From positions 6,809,622 to 6,873,621 of the forward strand of contig NC_035164.2 in NCBI RefSeq assembly GCF_001659605.2: DNA of 64,000 nt, in the 5' to 3' direction. A program made the translations under genes and the position numbers. Positions 10,593-22,254 of this stretch are shown one piece after another. How positions within the stretch are numbered: the stretch's first letter is position 1; each line of letters begins with the position of its first letter. The notes under the pieces are model-generated. The model was not told where the DNA came from, made no database searches, and was given only the letters and a program-made list of their open reading frames with translations. This stretch comes from Manihot esculenta. Taxonomy: Eukaryota; Streptophyta; Magnoliopsida; Malpighiales; Euphorbiaceae.

Positions 10593-12718
10593 TGTAACAG
10601 CCCGAAAACCGAACTGCTACCGGCACTAGGATCCAAATCGACTTAAGGTCGCCGGGACCCGTAGTAAGCCTGCTATACTGTCTGTGTACCTGTGAAATCC
10701 CATACATGATCATACATTTCTGTAAAACGATTAAAACTTTTCTTTACTCCCAGGGCTTAACCTGTGCATGCATTCTTTCTGATCTATCAACTCATAATGT
10801 TAAGCCTGGTTTTTCTCATATTTCATCTGTAACAAGAAAAGAAACATACATCAACCGATCATGTGTCTACAACAAGGGATTACAACTCTTATAAGTCAAG
10901 CACTAGTCTATACACTGTACACTATCTCTTTACAATACATGTCCACACTAGCTCTTACAGCACTCTTCTTCTTCCGTACCCTGCTGGACTCCCTCTGGAC
11001 TCTGAACCTGCACAACTGGGGTTAGGGGAGAGGGATGAGCTATACAAGCCCAATGAGCAGAACGATATAAACCATAAGTTGAAAACATGATCTCATGGAA
11101 TGCACTACGTCACATCATCTCAGGGATAGACATGACCACCAAAAATCCCACTAAAAGGATGCCTGGCCTAGCCAGGTCTTACAACCTCAATCTGCCTGGC
11201 CCGACCAGGTCTTACAAACTCTGCTCGCCTGGCCCAGCCAGGTCTTACGATAATCTGCTGCCTGGCCTAGCCAGGTCTTACCTACAGAAGGCTGCCTGGC
11301 CTGGCCAGGTCTTACACAGAGCTAGGGCTATTGGGGTCACCTTGGTCCATCCACAGCCTCATACACATCGTATATGCAATGCGTCATCGTCGTGAAACTC
11401 ATGCAAACATCCTACTATAATCTTATGATGTATGACATATGCTCAAAGCAGTTTAGTTCTGAAAAGAGAAGTTCCACTCACCTCCGGCTGACTCTGTACT
11501 AACTCTGCAGGTTCTGAAACAGTACTCACTGCTGCTCTCTGGGGTTCCTCTGGTCCGTACCTACACAGGTGGACACAAATGAGGGACCAAACTAACTCAA
11601 GAACATCTCTACGAAACTCCCCAAAAACCCTCTAAACGATCCTCAAACACTCACATAAATCATGCAAAAGAAAGCTGGACAGGGCATGTTCGGCGGCAGG
11701 TTCGGCGGCCGAAACCCCTCTCCAGAGACGAAACTCATGCATGTTCGGCGGCACCTTCGGCAGCCGAAAGTCTCGTCCAGAGACGAAACTCAACCTTCGG
11801 CGGCACTTTCGGCGGCCGAACCTTGCCTCCAGAGACGAAAGTCCCAAGTTTCGGGGGCAAGCTTTGGCAGCCGAAACTGCCTCCACAAGGGGTTCGGCGG
11901 CCGAACATTCCTTCGGCGGCCGAACCTGGTTTTGCCCGCTGGGCAGAACCCTGCTCTGTTTCATGCAAACCTTCCTCCAAACTTACCCAAAAGGCATATC
12001 AACTACTCCCAACTAGCACATATCATAAAACATGCATAAAAGGGCCTAGAACTCTCCTAAAACCTCAAACAAACACATCAAACAACACGTAACATGCTTG
12101 AACATAAACAGCTCCCAAAAACCTTACCTAAACCTAATCATGCATACTACCCATCAAACTTCCATAAAACCTTTAAAAATCATCAAAGAAGTTCAGGATC
12201 CACCCTTACCTCCTTAAGAACTTGAGGATGAGTGATCCTAACGTGGAGATATGAAGAAAACCTCTTCCAAAGCTCCAAACTTCCAAACTTGCTATTTTTG
12301 CTCAAAACCTTCAACACACACCAAAACTCTTAAAACCCTTGAAAGATTTGGTGAAAAACATGAAAGTCAACGTGGAAGAGGCTTGAACTCACCTCTGGCT
12401 GCAAGTGGAGGAGAAATATCCTCCTTCCACCGACCTTTGGCCCTTTTTATAGGTGGCTGGCCAGACCACCTTCGGTAGCCGAACGTGAATCCGAAACCAT
12501 GCAATGTTCGGCGGCCGAAAGTGACCTTCGGCGGCCGAACCTTTGCATTTCTCCCTTCTTGCTTTTCTTTCAACACTCATTTCCTTTCACACTTGAAACC
12601 ATTCAAAACTCTTAAAACACACATGAAAACATAGGTCTTACTCTTCTCGAGGGTTCCGACACCCGAGATTCCACCAGACGATAGGAATTCCGAGGCCGGA
12701 CTCGAGCCGGGTATTACA
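10593..12718 (-). repeat. Right LTR of A' (5' LTR in element orientation)
   Basis: 2126 bp, the partner of 3224-5359. It contains the same five-unit palindrome array (11159-11316) and TTCGGCGGCCGAA clusters (11687-11930, 12470-12541), with one extra such palindrome near 11905. It is followed directly by CCAAA (12719-12723), the right target-site duplication. Confidence 0.95.
12444..12451 (-). promoter_or_regulatory. Probable TATA box of A' 5' LTR promoter
   Basis: TATAAAAA on the minus strand, about 275 bp inside the outer edge of the 5' LTR. It is identical in position and context to the copy in the other LTR and would drive the full-length A' transcript. Assignment is by sequence only. Confidence 0.55.
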
Positions 12719-13683
12719 CCAAATCTGCTCATTTCATCCCTGTCAGGAGTGGCTATTCTGTGGACAAGTTGGCGCAGGTGTATGTCGATGAGATCGTCAG
12801 ACTGCATGGGGTTCCTGTTTCAATTGTGTCCGATAGAGGGCCCCAGTTCACCTCCAGATTTTGGCGGAGTCTGCAGAACGCCATGGGTACCAGGTTGGAT
12901 TTCAGCATTGCTTTCCATCCACAGACGGACGGACAATCAGAAAGGACCATCCAGACAATAGAGGATATGCTCAGAATGTGTGTGCTGGACTTTGGCGATT
13001 CTTGGAGGCAACATCTACCTTTGGTGGAGTTCGCCTACAATAACAACCATCATGCTAGCATCGGGATGGCTCCATATGAAGTTTTGTATGGGAGGAAGTG
13101 CAGATCACCTGTTTGTTGGGAAGAAGTTGGAAAAAAGGCCTTGGCAGGGCCTGAGCTAGTAGAGATTACCAGCAGGGTAGTACCCATAATCAGAGAAAGG
13201 ATCAAGAATGCTGCAAGCAGACAGAAGAGTTATGCAGACATCCGCAGAAGACAGGTAGAGTTTCAGGAGGGGGATCTGGTATTGCTCAAGGTGTCTCCTA
13301 TGAAAGGAGTGGTTCGCTTCGGGAAGAAAGGTAAACTGGCTCCACGGTACATTGGACCCTTTGAAATCTTGCAAAAGATTGGGAATGTGTCGTACAAGCT
13401 GGATTTACCTGCTTCAATGGAAAGAATCCATTCGGTTTTCCATGTTTCAATGTTGAGGAAGTTTGTGTCAGATCCGGGCAAGGTTCTTAATGAGCCTGAT
13501 GTGGAGATCCAAGAGGATCTCACCTATGTTGAGCAGCCAGTACGGATCATAGACACCCAGATCAGAAAGCTAAGGAACAAGGAAATCCCGATGGTGAAAG
13601 TCCTTTGGAACCACCACAATATGGAGGAATGCACCTGGGAGACACGGGAGTCCATGCTCCAGCAATACCCTTATCTTTTCTAA
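12719..13683 (+). pseudogene. Element A integrase C-half and chromodomain
   Basis: Continues integrase from 3223 in frame after the TSD. The second catalytic Asp is in [13 protein letters not shown], near 12826-12863, and the Glu in the [12 protein letters not shown] block near 12940-12968. The GPF/Y region ([11 protein letters not shown]) follows. The C-terminal chromodomain spans roughly 13540-13675 and includes [15 protein letters not shown]. This domain is thought to guide integration through chromatin marks. The ORF ends at TAA 13681-13683, followed by the polypurine tract and 3' LTR. No stop is seen in this half. Confidence 0.95.
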
Positions 13684-13768
13684 GGTTAGTCTCATATGTG
13701 CTTTGTATGTATATTGTGTTGATTGCTATGCATGTGTTAGTTGAGGTACATTCGGGGACGAATGTTCT

Positions 13769-13782
13769 TAAGGGGGGGAGAA
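13769..13782 (+). other. Polypurine tract of element A
   Basis: TTAAGGGGGGGAGAA-type purine run directly before the TGTAATACCC start of the 3' LTR. It is the counterpart of the tract at 5361-5373 in A'. Confidence 0.9.
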
Positions 13783-14118
13783 TGTAATACCCGGCTAGAC
13801 TCCGGTATCGGGATTCCTACCTTCCGGTGGAATCTCGGGTGTCGGAGACCTCTAGAAGGGTAAAACTATATTTTCATAAAATGTTTTAATGTGTTTTATG
13901 TTTTAAGCATGAAAGAAAATGAGTTTTTGCATGAAAACAACCTTGGAGGAAAACTCAGGTTCGGCCGCCGAACATGCATGCGTTGCAGGTGTGCCTTAGG
14001 CCCCCGAAAGCATAAGTGAGGGAAACCAGGTTCGGCCGCCGAACCTTATGTTCGGCCGCCGAACATGGCATGCATGCGGAGGTACTTTCGGCTCCCGAAC
14101 GTGGCCTGGCCAGCCGCC

Positions 14119-14126
14119 TATAAAGG
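14119..14126 (+). promoter_or_regulatory. Probable TATA box in LTR of element A
   Basis: TATAAAGG followed by GGTCCC, about 336 bp into the LTR. Its context (GCCGCC before, GGG after) resembles the TATA region of A' LTRs. It fits a U3/R border but no start site can be shown. Confidence 0.55.
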
Positions 14127-15808
14127 GGTCCCTTAGCCGAAAACGGGCGAGCTTTTCTCCCCATTTTCGGTCAAGGTGAGCTCTCCGCCATCCCTCACCT
14201 GTTTGGAGTTCCTTCCTTCAAATCTTTCTCGATTTTCATTAGTTTTACCCTTGTTTTGAAGATTTTGAGCTTTTGAGCAAGTTTTGGAGCTTGGAGGTTC
14301 AAGGAACTCTCTCTCTCCCATTTTCCGAGCTAGGGTCGTTCTCCTCTCGATCTTCAAGAGGTAAGGGCCGATCTTGAGCTTATAGCATGTTTTAAGTAAG
14401 TTTTAAGTAGATCTATGGGGTAGAATGCATGTTTAGCTTATGGTTAGGTTTATGAGTTTATGTTATGTTCTTGGACAATGTATGTTGGATGTGTGGGTTT
14501 GATGTGTTGTAGATGGGGTTTAGGATAGTTTGAAGCCCCTAGGAGCTAATGTATGTATCTTTGCATGTTTTGAATGAGTTGTATGCTTGATCTAAAAGGT
14601 TGGGAGGCAACTATGCATGAGGAACCAAGTTTCTGCCCTTTGGCAGAAACCAGGTTCGGCAGTCGAAGGACTTTCGGCCGCCGAACCTGCCTGGGAGGCA
14701 AGCCTTTCGGCTGCCGAAGCCTGCCCCCGAAAGGAGACTTTCGTCTCTGTCTGGGAGTTTTGGCCGCCGAAAGTGCCGCCGAACATGCATGAGTTTCGTC
14801 TCTGTCTGGGAGTTTCGGCCGCCGAAGGTGCAGCCGAACCTGCCTGACTTTCGGCACTGGAGGGACTTTCGGCCGTCGAACCTGCCGCCGAAAGTGCCCT
14901 GTCCAGCCTTCCTTTGCATGTTTTTCTATGATTGTTTCATGATGTTTTAGGGGGTTTTTGGGGAGTAGTTTAGAGTTATGTTCATGTATGTTTGGTCCCT
15001 CATTTGAGTCCACCTGTGTAGGTTCGGACCCGAGGAACCGAGGACCCCAGCAGTGAGTCAGCTGCTCCAGTGTCTGGTCAGAGCTATCCAGAGGTGAGTG
15101 GAATAACTCATTACGTTTTTTAAAGCAAATAAATGGACATTTTAGCATGATTCACGCATCATTAATGCCATGAGATATACTAGGTTGTTGCATTAGAATT
15201 CACGAATATGTTGCATTGTATACTCTACTGTTGTTGTTGTGGATGAATGTTGGATGATCCATAGCCCTCGACCTATGATGTGACGATGTGATATGTACGG
15301 TACGGAATGTAAGACCAGTGGGACCCATTCTACGTTCGCTGGCACTATGTAAGAGAAAGACCAGGACCCATTCTACGTTCTGGCACAGTTGGACTATGTA
15401 GAGGGCTATTGGTGACAAGTTCATCCTTGATGTGATTAGCTGTGATGTGATGCATTTCATGTTATCATACGTTTTAAATGTTTTATTATTCTGCTCACTG
15501 GGCTCTAGAAGCTCACCCGTCTCCCTTAAACCCCAGGTTTGCAGGTACAGGGTAGACCAGGAGGTCCGCAAGAGTATTGAAGTCCTGTTTTTGTAATAGA
15601 TAGTGTGGACATGATAAATGTATTTGATGTTATGTAAAAGTACAGTTTAGACATGTAATCTAATGAGGCTTATGGATGATAGAGGTGTGCTTGACCATAG
15701 AATGTTGTTATCCCTTTAATACATGATCCTAGATCTTTTATGATGTTTATATAGACCAACTCAACATATGTTGTATCGCCCATTGGGGCATTGATGAGAT
15801 CCCACAGA

Positions 15809-16274
15809 TAGGGGTGAGCAGAATCCGGTTCAAACCGAAAAAACCGACCGAACCGATTTGAAAATTTGGTTCGGTTTTTTATACATTTCTGTTCGGTTCG
15901 GTTTTAAATTTCAGAAATTTTGGTTATTTCGGTTCGGTTCGATTTTGATCATAAAAAAACCAAAAAAACCGAACCGAACCGATTAGGGATAATAATATAT
16001 TTTTTCAATAATATAGAGAAATTAAATTATATTAAAATTAAAATATTTTAATTAAATTTTAAAATACTAAAAATAAAGTGTAAAAAATTAAAAAAATATT
16101 AAAAATCGAAACCAATCAAACCGAACCGAATCGAACCGAATCAGACCGGTTCGGTTCGATTCGGTTTCTGACCAAAATCGGTTCGGTTCGGTTTTCATAA
16201 AAACTAAAATTTCGGTTTTCGGTTTATTCGGTTCGGTTCGGTTTTGAACCGAACCGACCGAATGCTCACCCCTA
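15809..16274. mobile_element. hAT-like MITE copy 1, in LTR of element A
   Basis: 466 bp bounded by perfect 12-bp inverted ends TAGGGGTGAGCA and TGCTCACCCCTA, flanked by the 8-bp duplication CCCACAGA (15801-15808 and 16275-16282). Eight-base duplications and TAGGG ends are typical of the hAT superfamily. The subterminal parts are runs of CGGTTCGGTTCGG and its complement, and the centre is AT-rich. It has no coding capacity. This is the least decayed of the copies in the window. Confidence 0.93.
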
Positions 16275-16504
16275 CCCACAGAGGGGTCATGGTTATGATT
16301 ATGATTATGATTATGTATAGTGCATGCACAGGTTGAGTTTGGTGTATGAATGAAAGGAAAAGTTCTAATTTTTATGTATGTTGTTGATCATGTATGGGAC
16401 TAAACAGGTTCTCAGGATGTATGTTTGGCTTGCTACGGGTCCCGGCGGCCTTAAGCCGATCTGGATCCTAGCGCCGGTAGCGGTCCGATTTCCGGGTCGT
16501 TACA

Positions 16505-18240
16505 ACGATAATCTACACACATCCTTAAACTACCATCTTACTTTCTCTAGAACAAAATCGGCGCACCATAAGGGGCTTTTGAAGGTTGAATGTACCCTGC
16601 TTCCAGCGACTCATTCAACTACTTCCTCAGCTCAGCAGTCTCAAAAGGAGACATCCGATATGGAGCACGTGCATGAGGTTGAGATCCTAACACCAATTCT
16701 ATTTTGTGATCAATTGCACATATAGGAGGCAATTCAAGAGGCATCACATCCGCAAATTACCTCAGCAACTCAATAACTTGATCTGGGACTTCCACAGTCT
16801 TGTCAGGCTTGACTTTTAGCAAGGTGCAAGGAAGGTCTCCTCACCTCTCCTTAACCCATTTTCAACCTGTGTAGCACTCAGCATACAATTCACCTTGCTA
16901 AAATCATTACATTCATACTTAGGAATAAACTTCCCTTGGACATAACAAGTTTGCAATTCATCTAAAATGAACAACCCACTCAAATGAGGAACAATAACAA
17001 CTTTAGCCCGCATAAAGAAATCATTCCCCAAAATCAAATCAAAATCATCTAAAGGAATAACCAAGAAATTCACATATCCAGCCCAATTCCCAACAGTACA
17101 AACAACATTAGCAGCCATGCCTATCACATCCCTAGCTGCCGGATTTACTGCCTTCATACAATTGGAGCTCTTGGTTACTTCCAAACCTAAAGTTTTGGCC
17201 ATCCTCTCAGCCAAAAAGTTATGTGAAGCACCAATATCAGCCATAGCCAGTACTTCTGCACTATTCAAATGTATGTTCACATACAATAATCCCTTCAAAG
17301 GACTCACCTCTGAAATAGCATTCACCAAATATATTGGATTCATAACAGAAAAATTTCCAGAATTAGCAACTACAGGGGTATGGTCATCATCAGCCACAAG
17401 AGCAGTAAGCTTCTCCCTCTTCAGGCAATCCTTTGCACGATGGGGTCCATTGCATAGAAAACAACCCTGGCTTCCCTTAAAGAACTTGCTTCCCGAACTC
17501 TGACCATCAGCCTTCCCTTTCTCACTATCTTTCTTGTAGTCACCACTATTCTTCTTGCCACCCTTCTTCTCCAACCTTTTTCCCTTTCCCTTACTTGGGC
17601 CAACATCTTTATTGAGCTTGAAATCTATCAAGCCATCAACAGCAACAAAGGCACTAGGCAAATCTTTCACGTTTTGCCTTCTCAACTCCATTTGTGCCCA
17701 TAGTTGAAGACCAGACAAAAAATTGAATAGCTTGTCCTCCTCGAACATATTCTGAATATCCAGCATCAAAAAACTGAATTCTTTGACATAATCCCTTACT
17801 GTATCCGATTGTCTCAGCCATTTTAAAGAATCCCTTGCAACCCAAGAGGCATTCCAAGGTAGGAACTGATCCTTTATTTCCTTCTTTAATCTTTCCTAAG
17901 AGTCAATCATCGGCTTGCCAGCACTGGCATCATCGGACATAGGGGTTCGCCACCACAACTTAGCATCCCCAAACAAGTGCATGCTAGTAATTATCACTTG
18001 CTCCACATCAAGGATCCTAGCAGTAGCAAAATACTGTTCCATGTCCCATAGGCAATTCTCTAATTCCTTTGCACTTCAGGTACCACTGAATGCTTTTAGT
18101 TCCAACACCTTCATCTTCCCAGCAAAAACCGTCTCTGCAATGGTCTCCACAACCATCCGTTTCACTAATATCACGTCTGCCTCTAGCAGTTATGGTTGAC
18201 ACCCCCAACCACTTAGGAGAAATAACCACCCACTACTCAT
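16505..18240 (-). pseudogene. Ty3/gypsy element B: gag, protease and start of RT
   Basis: Minus-strand remnant of a different gypsy family. From right to left: a gag core (about 18190-17650) with LWDMEQYF, DAKLWWRT and DQFLPWNA motifs; a Lys-rich linker; a zinc-knuckle-like CFLCNGPHRAKDC near 17460-17425; a protease with MADIGASHNF near 17240-17215 (Ile where Ser or Thr is usual in the active-site DSG/DTG) and LILGNDFF near 17030-17005; then a degenerate RT start with KAPYGAPILF and CVDYR. The frame from 17769 to 16816 is open for 317 codons; elsewhere there are stops. It is cut at 16504 by the 3' LTR of element A, so the rest of pol must lie left of the window. No LTR was recognised on its 5' side. 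Confidence 0.85.
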
Positions 18241-18311
18241 CATGGGAGTTATAACCGCACACTGCCCATTATGGGAGTTATAACTACCCACTACCCCTCA
18301 TAGGAGAAAAT
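18205..18311. repeat. Short tandem repeat upstream of element B gag
   Basis: Three to four units of about 29-30 bp built around CCCACTRCYCATYATGGGAG followed by TTATAAC. They lie just 5' of the gag core of B and may belong to its untranslated leader. Confidence 0.6.
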
Positions 18312-19240
18312 GCCCCACTCCAGTATAACTTCCCCACGTTTGTAGACCTCTCCTTTGCCTTCAACAACTTCCATCCCACTGTAGCAACTTCCCCACATGA
18401 TGGACTGAACTGACACTCAAAGTCCAGCCTTTGCACTCAGCAGTACTCTAGCCTGCCCAAGCACACAGCCTTGCCAATCAAGTGTGCCCCTGCACACACC
18501 CAGTTATGATGAAATTAAGGCCCAACTTCACCCCAACTCAAGCCTACCCACTCAAGGGTCTGACAATTGAAGACCTACGGTGTGGGGCTTGTATTGCCCA
18601 CTGGAAGACAACGGAAGTCGAGCTATTTGGTTCCATTTGCTTTAATATGGTAGCTTCAACATTTGGGTTTTGATACAAATTTTGTAGTTTTGATGTTTGG
18701 TTCCATTTACTTTCATTGTGTTGGCTTTTTCGACATTTGAAGATGAATTTTAGGTATGCTTTTGATTAGTTTTTGTTAGGTAGCTAAATTGATTAGCTCT
18801 TTCGATATTTAATTGGGCTTTTGGAAATGTTGTATTGATGCTCTTTGGGCATCTGTATTATGTTGGTTCTTTTGATTGAATTTTTATAAATGTTGCATTG
18901 ATAGAATATGAGTTTTTAAGAGGATTCTATTGATTATAGTGGTTGGATATTAGGGTCACTTTAATATAGTGAGAAAATGCACATTGCAAAGGCTATTGTT
19001 GAATTTAATGGAAAGGAAATAGGTTTCATGGTTTAGTTTTGAGATACCAGATATACACCGAGTGCATTATATACATCTAGTATAAGTTACAACTTGACTG
19101 CTCTTTGTGTGTTCAAGTTCACTGAGTGCATTGTGGAGGTTAGGCAGGCATAGACAAACACAAAGCACTATTAACCAATCATATTACTTCTATTATGGAC
19201 ACTCCACCTTTCAAGCTTTATTGGTTGATGCAATAGGAAA
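18312..19240. other. Unassigned spacer
   Basis: Contains no convincing coding region. The first 350 bp are C-rich on the plus strand and may be the leader or LTR of element B, but no PBS or LTR ends could be fixed. The rest is ordinary AT-rich DNA with repeated TTTTGAT and CGACATTT-like words and no recognisable structure. Confidence 0.4.
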
Positions 19241-19439
19241 GGGAAGGTATGGGTGAGCAGTCATGTGCTTAGGATGGCCAGTAATAGATGGAAAAGAGCA
19301 AGGTTGTAATTGATGTGGAGGAAAATATTATAGAGACTGGAGGTATGGGCACTGATGGGTATGGTGGCAATGATAAGATTAGAGCAAGTGAAAGGAGGAG
19401 GGGATGTACCATGGGTATGGGAAAGGACAAAGGAATAGG

Positions 19440-19850
19440 TAGTGTTCATAGCTAAAAGCAATATGATGCAAGAAACGGAACTGAAATTGAGAAAGACAAC
19501 CAGTTTGATTCATCTGATAGTGAGAACTTTGTACCAAATTCAAATGTGGATGAATTGTCAGAAAGAAGTAGTGACCATTTAACTTCGGATTGTGATTTAC
19601 ATGAAAGGGACTTACAGAGTGATTATGATTGTTTGAGCAACATTGGAACTAAAAAATCATATGAATTTTTATATTCAGAAATAAAAGAACATTAGACAGA
19701 CAAGAAGAAAGTTAAGGATCCATATAAAGGGTTATATAACAAACCTTTTGAAAAAAAATACTGAAAATAATATGGTGTTTGAGGTGGGTCATTACTTCAT
19801 AGATGTTGAAGCATCCTGACAAGTATGAAGGAATTATACAGTGAAAGGTG
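19440..19850 (+). pseudogene. Possible MULE (Mutator-like) transposase N-terminal remnant
   Basis: A plus-strand frame from about 19475 to 19690 gives an acidic, Ser/Asp-rich stretch (SSDSENFVPNSNVDELSER and so on). A later frame contains MVFEVGHYFIDVEA before breaking. An acidic segment followed by a hydrophobic F-x-VG-x-x-F block resembles the N-terminal region of plant MuDR/MURA transposases. It is broken by stops and a frameshift. The catalytic domain and terminal inverted repeats are absent. Other low-complexity sequence could look similar, so this is tentative. Confidence 0.33.
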
Positions 19851-20050
19851 GAAAAGGAAGAAAGATGACTTGTGAGGATTTATTGTATTTTCAGGGACTA
19901 AATTATATTTTATTTTAAACTAAAATATTCTTTTAATTTTTTAATAATATTATTTATATTTTAATATTAAATATGAGTTTATTACTATAATTAAAATAAG
20001 AAAATAAATTTTCTCTCCCGAGTTTGGAGAGTTTTCTCTATTCTTCTGAT

Positions 20051-20507
20051 CAGGCGTGAGCCGTATTCGGTTCAAATCGAAAAAATTGATTGAATCGAAT
20101 CGATTTAAAATTTTGGTTTAATTTTTTATACATTTCGGTTCGGTTCGGTTCAGTTTTTAATTTCAGAAATTTCAGTTATTTCAATTCGGTTCGATTTTAA
20201 TTAGAAAAAAATTAAAAAAATCGAACCGAACCGATTAGTGATAATAATATATTTTTTCAATCATATAGAGAAATTAAATCATATTAAGATTAAAATATTT
20301 TAATTAAATTTTAAAATATTAAAAATAAAGTGTAAAAAAATTAAAAAATTATTAAAAATCAAAACCGATCAAACCGAACCGAATCAGATCGGTTCGGTTT
20401 GGTTTCTGATCAAAATCGGTTCGATTTTTATAAATACTAAAATGTCAGTTTTTAATTTATTCGATTTGGTTCAGTTTTGAACCGAACCAACCGAATGCTC
20501 ACCCCTA
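20051..20507. mobile_element. hAT-like MITE copy 2
   Basis: 457 bp with ends CAGGCGTGAGCC and TGCTCACCCCTA, flanked by the perfect 8-bp duplication CTTCTGAT (20043-20050 and 20508-20515). Internally it aligns along its length with copy 1 but has many CGG to TGA or TTA type changes. Confidence 0.92.
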
Positions 20508-20679
20508 CTTCTGATTTGTCTGGCTGATTGTTCTTTTGGTAATAGTGGTGACGTCTTTAACTGTTGATAGGAGTTGGTCTATTGAAGGGCTTGTTGATTC
20601 TACTGCACTCTTGCCATTGGACCATGTTAATGTAATTCAATTTGCATATTAAAGAAATAGGAAGATAAAAAGATAATTT

Positions 20680-22237
20680 ATATTTATTGTTAAATAATTT
20701 ATAATATTAAAATATAAAATTAATATTTTATAATTAAAAAAACTAAAAGAATAAATATTTTAATATTAATCCAAACATGGTTAAATGGCTTAGATAAATT
20801 AACTAAAAACTTACTTCTGAACAAAATTAGACATCTCAAGCCTAAAAAAAAAAAAGAAAAAATTTATTAAAAAAAATTATTAGGCAAAAAAATTTAATGG
20901 TTACTATTTTTCATATTTATATCATAATTTTAAAATTTTAAATAATAAAATTAATTATTTCTTAAAAATCTATTGGATAATTTATATTTTAAATTTTAAA
21001 TTTTAAATAATAAAATTAAAATTTTTTTAATTCATCATAATTATAACCAAAATAATTAAATTAAATTTTAATAAAATTAATAATAAATTATAATATAATT
21101 TCTAAAATTTTATATTAATAAACATATAATTCTTAAATTTAAATTTTATATTGAAAATATATTTATTATATATAATATTAATAAATATTTATTATAAATA
21201 ATTTTTCACTCTATAAAATATCACATATAAATATTATATATTAAAATATTTTATTAAAAATTTATATTCACCATTATACATATATTAAAAAAATTGTATT
21301 TTATATTTATAATACTAAATAAAAATATTACATATTTTTAGTATGTAAATCATCTCTATTATATTTTTTATAAAAATTTAGATATGTTAACATACTTTAT
21401 GAAAAATTATATTTTATATTTATAATATTAAATAAAAATATTACATATTTTTAGTATGTAAATCATCTCTATTATAATTTTTATAAAAATTTAAATATAT
21501 TAACTATATTTTTTATAAATTATTTGAAATATTCAATATTTTTATTTTGTTTATCTATATAATAAATAAACTTATGATATATATCATAATGCATTCAGAC
21601 AAAAACTATATTTTATATAATAATATAAAATAAAATAAAATATTATATATTTATATTATAATTTTTTTAATTTTAAATTTTTATTAAATTACTATAAAAA
21701 TAAAAATAGAAGTAAATAATAGGATTAAAAAAAAGACATTATTAAAATAAAAATATATATTTTAAGAATTATTTTATGAGTTAAATAAAATTTTAGGGAT
21801 TATATCATAATTTTTAATGACTTTTTAGATTCAATTATAATTGAAATAAAATAAAAAAAATTAATTTTATTATTTAAAATTTAAATTTTTAAATATAAAT
21901 ATAAATTTATGTAAATATTTTAATTTTTTTATTTAATAAGTCTTTTAAAAAATAATTTGATACGTAGACTAAATTTTTTTATTAAAATTAATTAAAATAT
22001 ATAGTTAAAATTGAGACAAATATAAAATAATTGACTTTATTTTAAAGTTATAATATAAATGTGAATAGTAATAAATATTTGAATTTTTTTTTTGTTCAAG
22101 TAGGTTTATAAAGAAAGTTTGAGAAATTATATTTGTATTCAAGACCTTAGATTAATATTAATAATGATTTAATTATCAAATTTTACTAATAATAAATTAA
22201 TTTAAGTACTGTTATATGGGTAATTTTCTTATTTCTC
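20680..22237. other. AT-rich spacer
   Basis: Very AT-rich DNA with no coding potential. It holds one tandem duplication (21291-21500) and otherwise only simple A/T runs. Confidence 0.7.
21291..21500. repeat. Tandem duplication, period about 113 bp
   Basis: Two adjacent copies beginning AAATTRTATTTTATATTTAT and both containing AGTATGTAAATCATCTC. They differ by a handful of substitutions. No function is evident. Confidence 0.8.
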
Positions 22238-22254
22238 ACTATAAAAATAAATAT
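22238..22254. repeat. Target-site duplication of ORF1-only LINE (left copy)
   Basis: ACTATAAAAATAAATAT, repeated exactly at 24207-24223. On the minus strand it directly follows the poly(A)-like tail of the element. The local A/T bias weakens any chance estimate, but position at both element edges supports a real duplication. Confidence 0.75.

Larger units (their letters stand above)
3224..12718 (-). mobile_element. Complete Ty3/gypsy chromovirus A' inserted in A
   Basis: A full-length 9.5-kb element on the minus strand: right LTR (its 5' LTR) 10593-12718, PBS 10577-10589, gag-pol 10372-5381, PPT 5361-5373, left LTR (3' LTR) 3224-5359, TSD CCAAA. Its protein and LTR ends (TGTAATACCCGG at one end, TGTTACA at the other) are clearly related to host element A, so this is an insertion of one family member into another, in opposite orientation. 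By eye the two LTRs differ by about 20 substitutions and three short indels over 2.1 kb, roughly 1 percent, which points to a recent insertion. Four in-frame stops in gag-pol make this copy non-autonomous. Confidence 0.96.
13783..16504 (+). repeat. 3' LTR of element A
   Basis: Starts TGTAATACCCGG and ends GTCGTTACA. It is 2722 bp, or about 2250 bp without the 466-bp MITE at 15809-16274, close to the 2.1-kb LTRs of A'. Its two ends align with those of A' (reverse-complemented), but the middle has diverged. It holds clustered TTCGGCCGCCGAA palindromes at 13959-14100 and 14655-14895. It ends inside the RT gene of element B. The matching target-site duplication would lie left of the window. Confidence 0.92.

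Noticed and set aside
10593..12718. Independent solo LTR
   Set aside because: It has a partner at 3224-5359, an adjacent PBS and a shared target-site duplication, so it belongs to the full-length element A'.
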